This document shows, piece after piece, positions 24,021 to 33,756 of a DNA stretch of 64,000 bases. The position numbers and the translations under genes are program-made. Numbering within the stretch: the stretch's first letter is position 1; each line of letters starts with the position of its first letter. The notes beneath the pieces are model-generated. The model made no database searches. It saw only the letters and a list, made by a program, of their open reading frames with translations, and was not told the origin of the DNA. This DNA comes from Aegilops tauschii subsp. strangulata (taxonomy: Eukaryota; Streptophyta; Magnoliopsida; Poales; Poaceae). Location: assembly GCF_002575655.3 (NCBI RefSeq), contig NC_053036.3, forward strand, positions 156,960,627-157,024,626. Reading direction: 5' to 3'.

Positions 24021-24839
24021 GCGCACACATTAACAATCAACAAAGTCATTTTGGAACAAGTGCTGTCACGTTACAATCGGAAACACAAGTATTATTGAAA
24101 CCGTGGGCGTTCTACTTACTAGTACCATTTACGTGCCGCCACGCGTCCCCATTTTTTATTAGCTAGGAGGCGCCGTGCAGGGTAGCTATTTGAGTACAAG
24201 AGGCGTGTGATCAGACCCCTGCGCGTGCTTATCGGGAGGAGAGCCATTTGACCTCCATCTGCCGTCCACCTCTCTCCCAAGGTCTCCATTAATGGCGCCC
24301 GAGCCTCTGTTTAATGGCGTGGCTATGTCTCACTCGACTGAGATTTAAGAGAGAAAAAAGAAAATCTGAAAGCACGGATCTTGATGTAAGATCCGACGGA
24401 CCTATATAGCATCTACTGCGACTTATAGCAAGACTGATGAATATATAAGGACGATTAATTTTTTTTATCAAAGAAGGGCTTGCCCCTTCCAATTTTCATT
24501 ACTGAAAACCACCACAATTCACAAGAAGTTCAGCACAACTCGTTGAGAAACCACAATTCAAGGGGCGGAGGCACAAGGGGCAGTGGAGCACGGTGAGGTC
24601 CATCGAGACCTTAGACAGCTCCATCGTTGGGTCCTATTCGGTCTGCATGATCTCGCCCTCCTCGTGCACAACCATCTCTTGATTTGGGCCGGGGTATTAC
24701 AAAGCTTTACCGTCACATATTTTATACTACTTCAAGGTGCATTAAATCAACACATGCAAGTATCAAAAGGAGAGTCACGGCATGCATGCATGCATTGTAA
24801 TTAATGCATCGGTAAACGCAAATTATTGAAATATATCGA

Positions 24840-25240
24840 GTGCAGTGCTTTGATGTGTCGCGTCAACTCGTACATCAACGAGAAGTTTGATTATCCTCTC
24901 CCTCGCGGACTTAACTGCACCTGCCTTTGGCTGTATGACAGGTTGGCCACACACCTGTCGGGCCCACCTGTCATACACGCAAAGGCAGGAGCATCCCTCC
25001 CTCGCCCATGAGCGTGGTGGCTGGCAAGACTAGGAGAAGCTTTCGCTACACGCTCTCCCTCCCGCACGCGGTGGACATGCAGTAGTTCAATCGGTGTCAG
25101 ATGGCCAGAAGTGTACTATAGTACTCCTCCAGTGCAGTAGTACTCCATCATTGTTCGACTTCCCAAAGAGGCGAAGAGCCAAGCGCAGCCCGGACGCTCG
25201 TGTGGCTGTTTCATGTGTAGAGTAGTCTAGGATAGCGTGT
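24840..25240 (+). repeat. Module repeat copy A (with hairpin)
   Basis: It contains TGATGTGTCGCGTCAACTCG, a hairpin (24915-24993), CGGTGTCAGATGGCCAGAAG and CATTGTTCGACTTCCCAAAG, all in the same order as copies B (25560-25810), C (29580-29790) and D (34250-34475). These are degenerate non-coding repeats linked with the cargo genes of the CACTA. Confidence 0.65.
24915..24993 (+). repeat. Imperfect hairpin 1 (25-bp arms)
   Basis: The arm CTGCACCTGCCTTTGGCTGT plus ATGACA (24915-24940) pairs with TGTCATACACGCAAAGGCAG plus GAGCA (24969-24993) with about three mismatches around a 28-nt loop. A closely related, better paired hairpin is at 30431-30510. Confidence 0.75.
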
Positions 25241-25402
25241 ACCGTGCCTGTAAGCTTAAAATTGTTGGGGGCGGCTCCATGCTATGTGGCCGTCTCGAAG
25301 TTTTAAAAAAGAATTAAAATAGTCTTCTGGCCCTACCTGACACCCTGGTGATTGTAGTTTGCACGCTCATCTGGTCAAGACAGGAATATATATTTTAATT
25401 TG

Positions 25403-25462
25403 TTTTTTTTTCGAAAAGGGGGGACTCCCCGGCCTCTGCATCAAAACGATGCATACGGCCAC
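25403..25462 (-). mobile_element. 60-bp 5'-truncated retroposon tail with 15-bp TSD
   Basis: The insert is a T9 run followed by CGAAAAGGGGGGACTCCCCG and 30 more bases. On the minus strand it ends in poly-A. The exact 15-bp duplication ATATATTTTAATTTG flanks it (25388-25402, 25463-25477), the hallmark of target-primed reverse transcription. Confidence 0.88.
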
Positions 25463-25559
25463 ATATATTTTAATTTGTGGTGGGTAAATGTTAGAGTTTG
25501 CAACAAATATATTTTACACTGCGGGTCTTTCAGCCAAGTTTAGAGGCAAGCATGTGGGG

Positions 25560-25870
25560 CCAGTGCTATGATGTGTCACGTCAACTCGTACAACGAGGAG
25601 AAGCTTGATTTTACTACACGCCTTCTCCCTCACCCATGCGCGCGGTTGCACGCAAACGAGGACAGGCTTTTGCTTAGTAGTACTTCTACAACAAGCTATC
25701 CGTCCCGCTCGCGGTGGACGGACATGCAGCAGTGGATTCGACACTGTAGAAGCAGTAGTAGTAACATCATTGTTCGTCTTCTCGAAGAGGCGAAGAGCCA
25801 AGTGCAAACCGAACATTGCAGTTGTGAACATTGGAGCACGCATATAGCCAGGCTCTTGCATGAGACAAAA
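25560..25870 (+). repeat. Module repeat copy B
   Basis: The order TGATGTGTCACGTCAACTCG, CGCCTTCTCCCTCACCCATG, GCGGTGGACGGACATGCAGC and TTGTTCGTCTTCTCGAAGAG parallels copies A, C and D. The short ORFs here are not conserved among the copies, so it is treated as non-coding. It ends about 630 bp upstream of the small gene at 26505. Confidence 0.6.
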
Positions 25871-26099
25871 TTGCTATGTGAGCCCACTATTGTACTAGTA
25901 CGTACAACTACTTGCTAGTATAGCCCTGTAAACCAGAAAGGAGTATTTGCCCTTCTAGAGATTTCAACAAGTGACTAGAATACACCGAGACGGAGTACAC
26001 ATGGAGCAAAATGAGTGAATCTGCACCGTAAATAAATACGTACTAGTTCTATCGTTTTCCTCTCCGAGGTGCACAATATTGAGTATACTGACTAGTCTC

Positions 26100-26260
26100 T
26101 TTTTGACACGCATTTACGGTTTTTTTTCACAGTACAGACGCGAGCGCTCATATACACGCGCATACACTCACCCCTATGAACGCACACACGCACGGCACTA
26201 TCATCTTGAAATTTATGAAGTCACCATAGGCACCTCGTTGTCGACAGGTCCATAGGTGCT
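26100..26260 (+). repeat. Dispersed Triticeae short repeat fragment
   Basis: TTTTTTTTCACAGTACAGAC, CGCGCATACACTCACCCCTA and GAAGTCACCATAGGCACCTC are blocks I recall as a common interspersed grass repeat (SINE/MITE-like). No TSD could be assigned. Confidence 0.45.
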
Positions 26261-26401
26261 TGAATGCCAAGGAGGGAGAGGGTAGCGGTTCCCGAGACGT
26301 TGAACGGTCAATGATGCATCCTCAATTACATGCAGAGGGAATTAATTGGAGAAGCAGAATAGAGCCAGCACGATGTGAATGCAACAGAGTTTGGACTCTC
26401 A

Positions 26402-26412
26402 TATAATAAAGG
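26402..26412 (+). promoter_or_regulatory. TATA box of small cargo gene 1
   Basis: TATAATAAAGG followed by CGCCCCACCACTCCAATCC lies 103 bp before the ATG at 26505. The paralogue at 30678 has TATAAAGG and the same CCARTCCAATC leader motif 106 bp before its ATG, so promoter and leader were duplicated with the gene. Confidence 0.7.
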
Positions 26413-26504
26413 CGCCCCACCACTCCAATCCATCTACTCCCAAGTCTCTACGCAACACTGCTCACTCCAATCCAAGACCAAGTGACCAGAAGCCACAAGC
26501 ACCT

Positions 26505-26927
26505 ATGGAGGCGATGGACGCGAGCGGCAGTCGGCTGTGCCAAATCATCCAAGGCGCTGGCCTGCGGCCCCGCACCGCGCAGCGTTTCCAGACGGTGCTG
26601 GCGACCGCAGGCATCGTAGCCCTCGCCGACGCCGGCTTCGCCTCTCGCATGGACGACATAATGGTCAACTCCATCCGCAAGTTCACCGCTGTCAAGAAGC
26701 GCGCGGACGACCTTGCCGTACTGCTCCAGCCCGCGCGCCCAGGCTCCTCATTGCCTGCCACCCTCATCGGCCTCCATGGTGACGAACTCTTTCAAGCCCT
26801 GGTGGCCCTGCAGGTGCCGGAGGTCGCAACGAAGAATGTGCACCTCGAGGCCGCGCTCGCCGCGCAGCGCCTCGCCATGCAAGAAACCGTCGACATGCAC
26901 ATCCACGTCTACGCCTCGACGGTGTAG
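26505..26927 (+). CDS. Unidentified small helical protein, paralogue 1 (C-terminally truncated)
   Basis: The 140-aa product begins MEAMDASGSRLCQIIQGAG and aligns along its length with the protein at 30678 (shared SRLCQ, KFTAVKK/KFTVVKK, DDL-V-LQP, PATL-L-GD, NVHLE-ALAAQRLA). I do not recognise the family; it looks mostly alpha-helical with no signal peptide or membrane segment. This start was chosen over 26379 because the TATA box lies between them and the paralogue starts at the same MEAM. The 3' end is abnormal: after YAS the frame stops at TAG 26925-26927, where sequence derived from the DUF295-type gene begins, so about 26 residues present in the paralogue are lost. GC content is far above its surroundings. 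Confidence 0.7.
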   Translation: MEAMDASGSRLCQIIQGAGLRPRTAQRFQTVLATAGIVALADAGFASRMDDIMVNSIRKFTAVKKRADDLAVLLQPARPGSSLPATLIGLHGDELFQALVALQVPEVATKNVHLEAALAAQRLAMQETVDMHIHVYASTV

Positions 26928-27163
26928 AGTGCCCTGAGGTTGAGCACACAGATGATCTACGTATGTTCAAATACGATCAACCGTGCGACAGCAGTTCCAA
27001 ATCGAGAGGGAAAGGCGAAGAGTCGATGGACGGTTGCCAGTTTGCCATGGTACACGAAGAGGCGCCCCGGCCTACACGTCCTTTCGGAAATTTTACAAAA
27101 GGACTCGCCGTCTTCTCACTGACATGTTGGAACGGGACCACATGTCAACGAAACCTGGTGTGT
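26927..27163 (+). pseudogene. Rearranged fragment: internal DUF295-type exon piece joined to that gene's upstream flank
   Basis: Bases 26927-26980 match, in sense orientation, an internal part of the DUF295-type gene (complement of about 36100-36154; GAGTGCCCTGAGGTTGAGCA). At about 26981 the sequence switches to a copy of 36629-36790 in plus orientation (GTGCGACAGCAGTTCCAAAT), the region upstream of that gene. The two pieces are in opposite orientation relative to the source, so an inversion junction lies here. The block continues after the solo LTR at 28912-28990. Confidence 0.8.
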
Positions 27164-27168
27164 AATTT

Positions 27169-28906
27169 TGTTGGGGAACGTAGTAATTTCAAAAAAATTC
27201 CTACGCACACGCAAGATCATGGTGATGCATAGCAACGAGAGGGGAGAGTGTTGTCCACGTACCCTCGTAGACCGAAAGCGGAAGCGTTAACACAATGCGG
27301 TTGATGTAGTCGTACGTCTTCACGATCCGACCGATCAAGTACCGAACGCACGGCACCTCCGAATTCAGCACACGTTCAGCTCGATGACGTCCCTCGAACT
27401 CCGATCTAGCCGAGTGTTGAGGGAGAGTTTCGTCAGCACGACGGCGTGGTGACAATGATGATGTTCTACCGACGCAGGGCTTCGCCTATGCACCGCTACG
27501 ATATTATCGAGGTGTAATATGGTGGAGGGGAGCACCGCACACGGCTAAGAGATCAATGATCAATTGTGTGTATAGAGGTGCCCCCCTGCCCTTGTATATA
27601 AAGGAGCAAGGGGGGGTTCGGCCGGCCAAAGGGGAGAGGCGCACCAGGAGGAGTCCTACTCCTACCGGGAGTAGGACTCCCCCCTTTTCCATGTTGGAAT
27701 AGGAGAGAGAGGGGGAAGAGGTGGAGGGGAGGAAGGAAAGGGGAGGCGCCGCCCCCCTCTGCTTGTCCTATTTGGACTAGGGGGGAGGAGCATGCGGCCC
27801 TGCCCTGGCCTCCTCTCCTCTCTTCCACCTAGGCCCACTAAGGCCCATTAAGTTACCGGGGGGTTCCGGTAACCTCCCGGTACTCCGGAAAAATCCCGAT
27901 TTCACCCGGAACACTTCCGATATCCAAACATAGGCTTCCAATATATCAATCTTTATGTCTCGACCATTTTGAGACTCCTCGTTATGTCCGTGATCACATC
28001 CGGGACTCCGAACAACCTTCGGTACATCAAAACATATAAACTCATAATATAATTGTCATCGTAACGTTAAGCATGCGGACCCTACGGGTTCGAGAACTAT
28101 GTAGACATGACCGAGACACCTCTCTGGTCAATAACCAATAGCGGAACCTGGATGCTCATATTGGCTCCCACATATTCTACGAAGATCTTTATCGGTCAGA
28201 CCGCATAACAACATACGTTGTTCCCTTTGTCATCGGTATGTTACTTGCCCAAGATTCGATCGTCGGTATCTCGATACCTAGTTCAATCTCGTTATCGGCA
28301 AGTCTCTTTACTCGTTCCGTAATACATCATCCCGCAACTAACTCATTAGTTACAATGCTTGCAAGGCTTATAGTGATGTGTATTACTGAGTGGGCCTAGA
28401 GATACCTCTTCGACAATCGGAGTGACAAATCCTAATCTCGAAATACGCCAACCCAACAAGTACCTTTGGAAGCACCTGTAGAGCACCTTTATAATCACCC
28501 AGTTACGTTGTGACGTTTGGTAGCACACAAAGTGTTCCTCCGGTAAACGGGAGTTGCATAATCTCATAGTCATAGGAACATGTATAAGTCATGAAGAAAG
28601 CAATAGCAGAATACTAAACGATCGTGTGCTAAGCTAACGGAATGGGTCAAGTCAATCACATCATTCTCCTAATGATATGATCCCGTTAATCAAATGAAAA
28701 CTCATGTCTATGGCTAGGAAACATAACCATCTTTGATCAACGAGCTAGTCAAGTAGAGGCATACTAGTGACACTCTGTTTGTCTATGTATTCACACATGT
28801 ATCATGTTTCCGGTTAATACAATTCTAGCATGAATAATAAACATTTATCATGATATAAGGAAATAAATAATAACTTTATTATTGCCTCTAGGTCATATTT
28901 CCTTCA
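27169..28906 (-). mobile_element. Reversed solo LTR, BARE1/WIS/Angela type, 1738 bp
   Basis: The left end TGTTGGGGAACGTAGTAATT and right end ...GGTCATATTTCCTTCA are the complements of the family LTR termini. The TSD AATTT is exact at 27164-27168 and 28907-28911. No internal region is present. It splits the rearranged DUF295-derived block; the intact counterpart of the target is at 36810-36825. Confidence 0.95.
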
Positions 28907-29139
28907 AATTTCTTGTGCAAAATGCGATCTGGCTGCGTTGGCCCGAGGTGCCGCATTAGTTATCGACCTTTATTTTTTAACATACAATCTGAGTGGATAG
29001 CTCCTGTGGTCATCACACGTGAGCGGATATATAGGTGGGCTAGGTGGGCAGGCGGCAACAATCTAAGTGCTAAAAGAGTTGATCTGGAAAAAAGAGTTGA
29101 TCCAATGCTTGGTTTTGTTTGGATTTTCCAACTATGACC

Positions 29140-30250
29140 ATTGGATAGAGTGGATCAATGGCTTACGTTCAAAGTTATTCTCATTCTATAGAATGGTATA
29201 GGAACATGGAGAGATTTGGTTGATTTTATATCGCTGAATAATATAAAATATTATGAGTGCACACGCTCCACCCCGAGGTTTGTAGCTCCTTCTCGGCCGT
29301 CGGGAATCTATGTTCTTCCACTCTTTCGTTTAAGACATGAGCTTTGTTCATCCTGTTGCCGACATGCGGGACATCTATATGCCTCCATTTTACAAAATCA
29401 TACTATATGCCTCCATGACACGCGGGACATCTAGCATCAAGGTGGCGTTGCATGCAAGAAAATGGAGATATGCAGTGCGTAAGTGAGTCGTGCACTTCGA
29501 TGGAACCTAGTACTACGCAATATTTTTTCTCCTCGATGGCACGTGAATAGTGCACGTACTCAATGACAGAGCGATGAGAGAATGACGAGAAGCTTGCTTA
29601 CTACGCCTTCTCCCTCGCCAACGCGTGCACGGTGGCTCGCGGCACGAGGAGAGACTTTTGCTTACAAGCGGTGGACGTGCATCAGTTCATTTGGTGTCAG
29701 ATTACCAAAAGTATTACTGTAGTACGATAATTATTGTTCGACTTCCGGAAGAGGAGAAGAGCCAAGCGCAAGGTCACCTACTAACCTAGTATAGTACTAC
29801 TATAGCCAAAGCTGGTCCACCTTTTTAGAGCATGGTTAATTAATATAGGCGGCTCTTGCAGCGGCACATCATTTAGAGCAAGTACTCTCTTTGTAGGAAC
29901 AAAGGAAGTGAAACAAAAGTTGGAGTGGATGCTAGATTGCCAATTAAAACATGATTACGTAGGAAAAAAATCCTATAGCATTCTATCCTATGAATCAAAC
30001 GACCAATGTAGGAAAATTATGAGGGGGTCTCTCCATCAGTGTTCCTTGGCTCGCACCTAGCATCACGGTGGTCGAACTTGGAGTCATTCATCTGGTACAC
30101 GTGGCATCTCAGATTTGGACACAAGGTGACGCGACCTCTCACTTCCTCCGCCATTTGAAGCGGCGTGCCGGTGGAGGGCTAGCATACTCCAATATTAGGT
30201 TGTCTCTATGTGATGTGGCAACTTCATATACTAACCGGATGCTGGCTATA
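29140..30250 (+). repeat. Segmental duplication copy C (1.1 kb)
   Basis: Homology with 33757-34948 starts at ATTGGATAGAGTG and ends at GGATGCTGGCTATACT, at high identity by eye (for example GAGAGATTTGSTTGATTTTA and ATCATTTAGAGCAAGTACTC in both). It includes a module repeat (29580-29790). Short ORFs are shared but without convincing protein character. Copy D carries about 80 extra bases at 34178-34260. Confidence 0.85.
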
Positions 30251-30428
30251 CTCCCTCTGTAAATAAATTCATGGTGTATTGTTTTATTCCTATCGGCGAG
30301 GTAACTTAATGGCTTTTTGCTACTTAATAGGATTACATGCAATGAACTAACCACCGCATGTGATGTTTGGTAGTCTCAAGTCATTGAAAGCATGCACGGG
30401 CATGGAGGGGGACACAGCTTCATTGACT

Positions 30429-30512
30429 TACTGCACCTGCCTTTGGGTGTATGACACGTGGGTCCAACGGGTGGCTGGCCAACCTGTCATACAGCCAAAG
30501 GCAGGTGCAGTA
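30429..30512 (+). repeat. Near-perfect hairpin 2 (26-28-bp arms)
   Basis: The arm 30431-30456 (CTGCACCTGCCTTTGGGTGT plus ATGACA) pairs with 30485-30510 (TGTCATACAGCCAAAGGCAG plus GTGCAG) with one mismatch, extended by two T-A pairs, around a 28-nt loop. The ATG of the second small gene lies about 170 bp downstream. It resembles hairpin 1 at 24915. Confidence 0.85.
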
Positions 30513-30571
30513 GAGGGGCGAGGAGTAGATGGCCAACACGCACGTGAATTCAACGCAGTCTGCACTTCTCA

Positions 30572-30579
30572 TATAAAGG
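30572..30579 (+). promoter_or_regulatory. TATA box of small cargo gene 2
   Basis: TATAAAGG followed by CTCCCGCCAGTCCAATC lies 106 bp upstream of the ATG at 30678, matching the layout of paralogue 1. Confidence 0.7.
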
Positions 30580-30677
30580 CTCCCGCCAGTCCAATCTACG
30601 AAATCCTACGCACCTACGCACCTAAGGGCAAGAGTGATCACTCCAATCACAAGGTCTGTTGACTAGAAGCTAGACCC

Positions 30678-31181
30678 ATGGAGGCGATGAGCGCGAGCAT
30701 CAGCCGGCTGTGCCAGATGGTCCACGACGCCGGCCTGCATCCTGACACTGAGGAATGTCTCCAGGTAGTGCTTGAGGCCGCCAGGGCGAGGGGCCGCTTA
30801 TACGACAGCTTCGTCTCCTTGTTCGATGAGGTCCTCGTCGGCTTCCTCGACAAGTTCACCGTCGTCAAGAAGCTCACGGACGACCTTGACGTACGCCTCC
30901 AGCCCACGCACCCAGGCTCTGCGATGCCTGCCACCCTCAATAGCCTCTATGGTGACAACCTCTTCGACGCACTGGTGGCCCTGCGACTGCCCGCCCTCGC
31001 GCCGGAGAATGTCCACCTCGAGGTCGCGCTTGCCGCGCAGCGCCTGGCGCAGCAAGACACCATCGACATAATCACCCACGTCTACGCGCAAATCGTCCAC
31101 AAGGACTACTACATGCAAGAGGAGGACGATAGGACGCTGGCCTTCTTGGACCGCAGGGCAACCTTGGACGGCATTGTTTAG
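30678..31181 (+). CDS. Unidentified small helical protein, paralogue 2 (full length)
   Basis: The 167-aa intronless ORF starts MEAMSASISRLCQMVHDAG and ends RRATLDGIV. It shares its core with the truncated product at 26505 and adds a C-terminal acidic/charged stretch (YYMQEEDDRTLAFLD). Its GC-rich coding DNA lies in AT-rich surroundings, with its own TATA box and a conserved leader. No domain is recognised: it has no Cys/His cluster, membrane helix or signal peptide. The two paralogues differ by many substitutions while both frames stayed open in the shared part, which hints at past selection but proves nothing. Confidence 0.75.
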   Translation: MEAMSASISRLCQMVHDAGLHPDTEECLQVVLEAARARGRLYDSFVSLFDEVLVGFLDKFTVVKKLTDDLDVRLQPTHPGSAMPATLNSLYGDNLFDALVALRLPALAPENVHLEVALAAQRLAQQDTIDIITHVYAQIVHKDYYMQEEDDRTLAFLDRRATLDGIV

Positions 31182-31569
31182 AAGCACGTTGAGCTTGCTG
31201 CCAACGCCACTGCTCCTCACACGTCGGTTGGTGACCCGGTGCACTAGGGCGTGAGGATGTCGTTGATGGATCCGTATGTATCTTTATCTTTCCGTCAAAT
31301 CCATGTAGTAGTATATGGTACTACTAGTAATTATCTTACCTTTCGCATCAACTTCATAATTTTCCTACGTACTCCATGCATGAACCGTGCCAGAACCAAA
31401 CTTCTCATTACTCTAGGGAAAATCGTTATTTCTATCTATCGGTCGCCCCATGGAGCAGAACCAAATTTTACAAGTTACAAGTTCAAAAGGAAAAGCATGT
31501 CGTGTTCGCGTCGCACCCCCACATGGTTTGTCCAGCACGCCGCTCAAGGGGGAATGCGTGCTGTGTTGC

Positions 31570-31850
31570 ATTTTCACTTACAAGTGGGACCGCAGTTGAG
31601 CAAACCGACTATCGGCAAACCCCCACCCTGCCCACCGCGCGATGGCTGAGAAAACAGGAGGGAGAAGAGATGGCTGTAGCTAGCACGGACTCCAAGAAAA
31701 TTGGTGTCGGATGGGACTCGTGTGGGTGGTGTGTGCCGTACTGCTAGACATGAATGCTAGTTATGGCCCATGCCACCCCACTATATCGAGGTGCTGGTTA
31801 CTCCACTATATCAAGTACGTAGAACAAATTTCCTGGAGTCCGTGCTCGGC
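31570..31850 (+). repeat. Segmental duplication (partner of 32773-33095)
   Basis: ACAAGTGGGACCGCAGTTGA, CCGACTATCGGCAAACCCCC, GCACGGACTCCAAGAAAAT and ATTTCCTGGAGTC recur in the same order at 32773-33095, which has small insertions. No conserved protein is encoded. Confidence 0.8.
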
Positions 31851-32770
31851 CCTCCTCTATCTCTCTTCTCAGCCAGCCAGCAGACGCGCGGAGCCCATCG
31901 TCTGTTTGCTCATATGCGGTCCCACATGTCAGTGAAAACGCAAGAGGGCCCACTGAACCTGCACATCTTTCACCTCGACGTGCTGGTGATGAAAAACAAA
32001 TCCAATAAAGATCTTTGGTGGCCGCTTTTGGAGTTACTCAAGAGTAGTAAGATTCTATTTACAGTTTAACCCAAGATGCACATCACGTGACTTCACCTAC
32101 CACTCTATTTTCTTGCATGACACGACCTGGATGCTGGATGTCCCACGTGTCGGCAAAAGGAGGAAGAACTCGACCAAATCTTCGGTTGTGCTCTCGGATT
32201 AGACTAGTTGTGCTAACTTAAAATTTTATTGTGTAGAATGGATGCAAGTTTTGGTATTGGGAAGAAGAGTACAATGATATATTGATAGAGCACAATTTAG
32301 TAGATGTTCTAGCACTTTTAGCTAGCATAGAGGCTAGAGATGAGACTAGTGCACTTGTTGATAGAATAGAGGCTAGACACGTCTACTTCTTTACACTCGA
32401 AGAAGAAAGAAGCACGCAAGATCAAGCCTCCGCAGATCAACAATGAATGCATCGAGAAGGCACTAATCCAACTTACAGGAGCAGTTATGGAAGTTGGATA
32501 TCTTCTAAAATGTATTCTTGTGGTTCTTGTTTTCTTTGGTCTTGATTTTCTAGTCAAAATTTTGGTGATATATTTCCATGTACCAAAAAATCAATGATGA
32601 AAAAAAGATATGTGTTTGCAAAGAAAAATGTACGCGGCCGGGATGCGGTCGCGCGTTCGGCGCACGACCACCGCATCCGAGAAATGGCCCGGACACGACC
32701 CCATTGCCCTACCCAAACGGACAGAATCCGGGCAAAACAGAGGTCCGTTTGGGGTCGTGCGTTGGAGTTG
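31850..32770. other. Spacer with no recognised gene
   Basis: AT-rich DNA with a GC-rich patch at 32630-32765 (GGTCGCGCGTTCGGCGCACG; TCCGTTTGGGGTCGTGCGTT) that looks like the remains of a DNA-transposon MITE. No ORF is credible. Confidence 0.4.
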
Positions 32771-32772
32771 GC

Positions 32773-33095
32773 CTTACAAGTGGGACCGCAGTTGAGGAAA
32801 CCGACTATCGGCAAACCCCCACCTCGCCCGCCGCGCGATGGCTGAGTTAGAGAAACGACTAGGTTGAAGAGATTGCTGTAGCACGGACTCCAAGAAATAT
32901 GGTGTCAGATGGAAGTCGTGCTGGTGGTGTGTGCCGTACTCCTGGACGTGAATGCTTGTTCTGGCCCATGCCACCCTACTACTCCTAGTACTACTTATAG
33001 TAGTAGTATCGAGGATTCGAGGTGCTGGTTACGTACAGCGAACACATTAACATATGGCCCACCTCACACTGTGGCCAAATTTCCTGGAGTCTGTG
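32773..33095 (+). repeat. Segmental duplication (partner of 31570-31850)
   Basis: This is the second copy of the block described at 31570, with extra CTACTACTCCTAGTACTACT sequence before its last third. Confidence 0.8.
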
Positions 33096-33269
33096 CTAGG
33101 TTAAAAAGTGTTGGTCTCAAGTTTAAAAATTGTTGTATTACGTACGTAGACGTAGAGATAGTGCAGCATGTGAAGCTAGTACAAATAGTGTACTATTGTT
33201 GATTGGCCTCATCCGATAACCTGTTGCAATGCACATACAATTATGTATTCGGAAAATATTTTTTTGCCT

Positions 33270-33720
33270 CGTCGCAGCACCCACTCAGAGAAGCGACTCG
33301 ATAGTATTCATAAATTTAGTAAGTTTATCACAGGCATATCATTTTATTACATACAACAGGTCATAAACCCACAACAACAACGAGGATAGATTATAAATAC
33401 TAAAGTTTTCATCACACAACAAATAACAAGCAATGAAATGAACTTCAACTCAACCAATCCTCGGCGTTGGAAACGCTTGCTTTTAACCACAAGTGATTCT
33501 CTGGGAAGGGCCAGCTATTGTAAATCTCGAGGCCAACGCAGGACTGATCATCTAGGCTGAAGCGGCCTACTATATCACGACCAGGGTAGGTAACCACCGA
33601 AATGTCCGACGTATAGATACAGTTGCTTCTCATAAATGGTAGTAACATTGTGTCAACAACAGCTGGATCGGCTTTCACCATCATTGGATAGTTTTGTCCA
33701 AGGAAGAGCGAGTTTACTCC
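33270..33720 (-). pseudogene. Truncated second copy of the DUF295-type gene (3' end only)
   Basis: Minus-strand 33684-33445 encodes 79 residues closely matching the C-terminus of the intact gene at 35168 (PFMRSNCIYTSDISVV; RFSLDDQSCVGLEI; KASVSNAEDWLS). Homology extends through the 3' flank to about 33270 (compare 34960-35165). Everything upstream of this part of exon 2 is missing, and copy D begins 37 bp away. Confidence 0.85.
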
Positions 33721-33756
33721 AAGAGCAAGTTTACTCCAAGAGCCATGTCAATGAAC

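Noticed and set aside
24900..25000. Assignment of the hairpin to a known miRNA family
   Set aside because: The arms do not match any conserved plant miRNA I can recall, and the GCCAAAGG-like resemblance to miR399 is only partial.
29216..29434. Duplicated 72-aa ORF (also at 33833-34051)
   Set aside because: The similarity of the two ORFs is explained by the 1.1-kb segmental duplication; the peptide has no domain, and neighbouring non-coding DNA is just as conserved.
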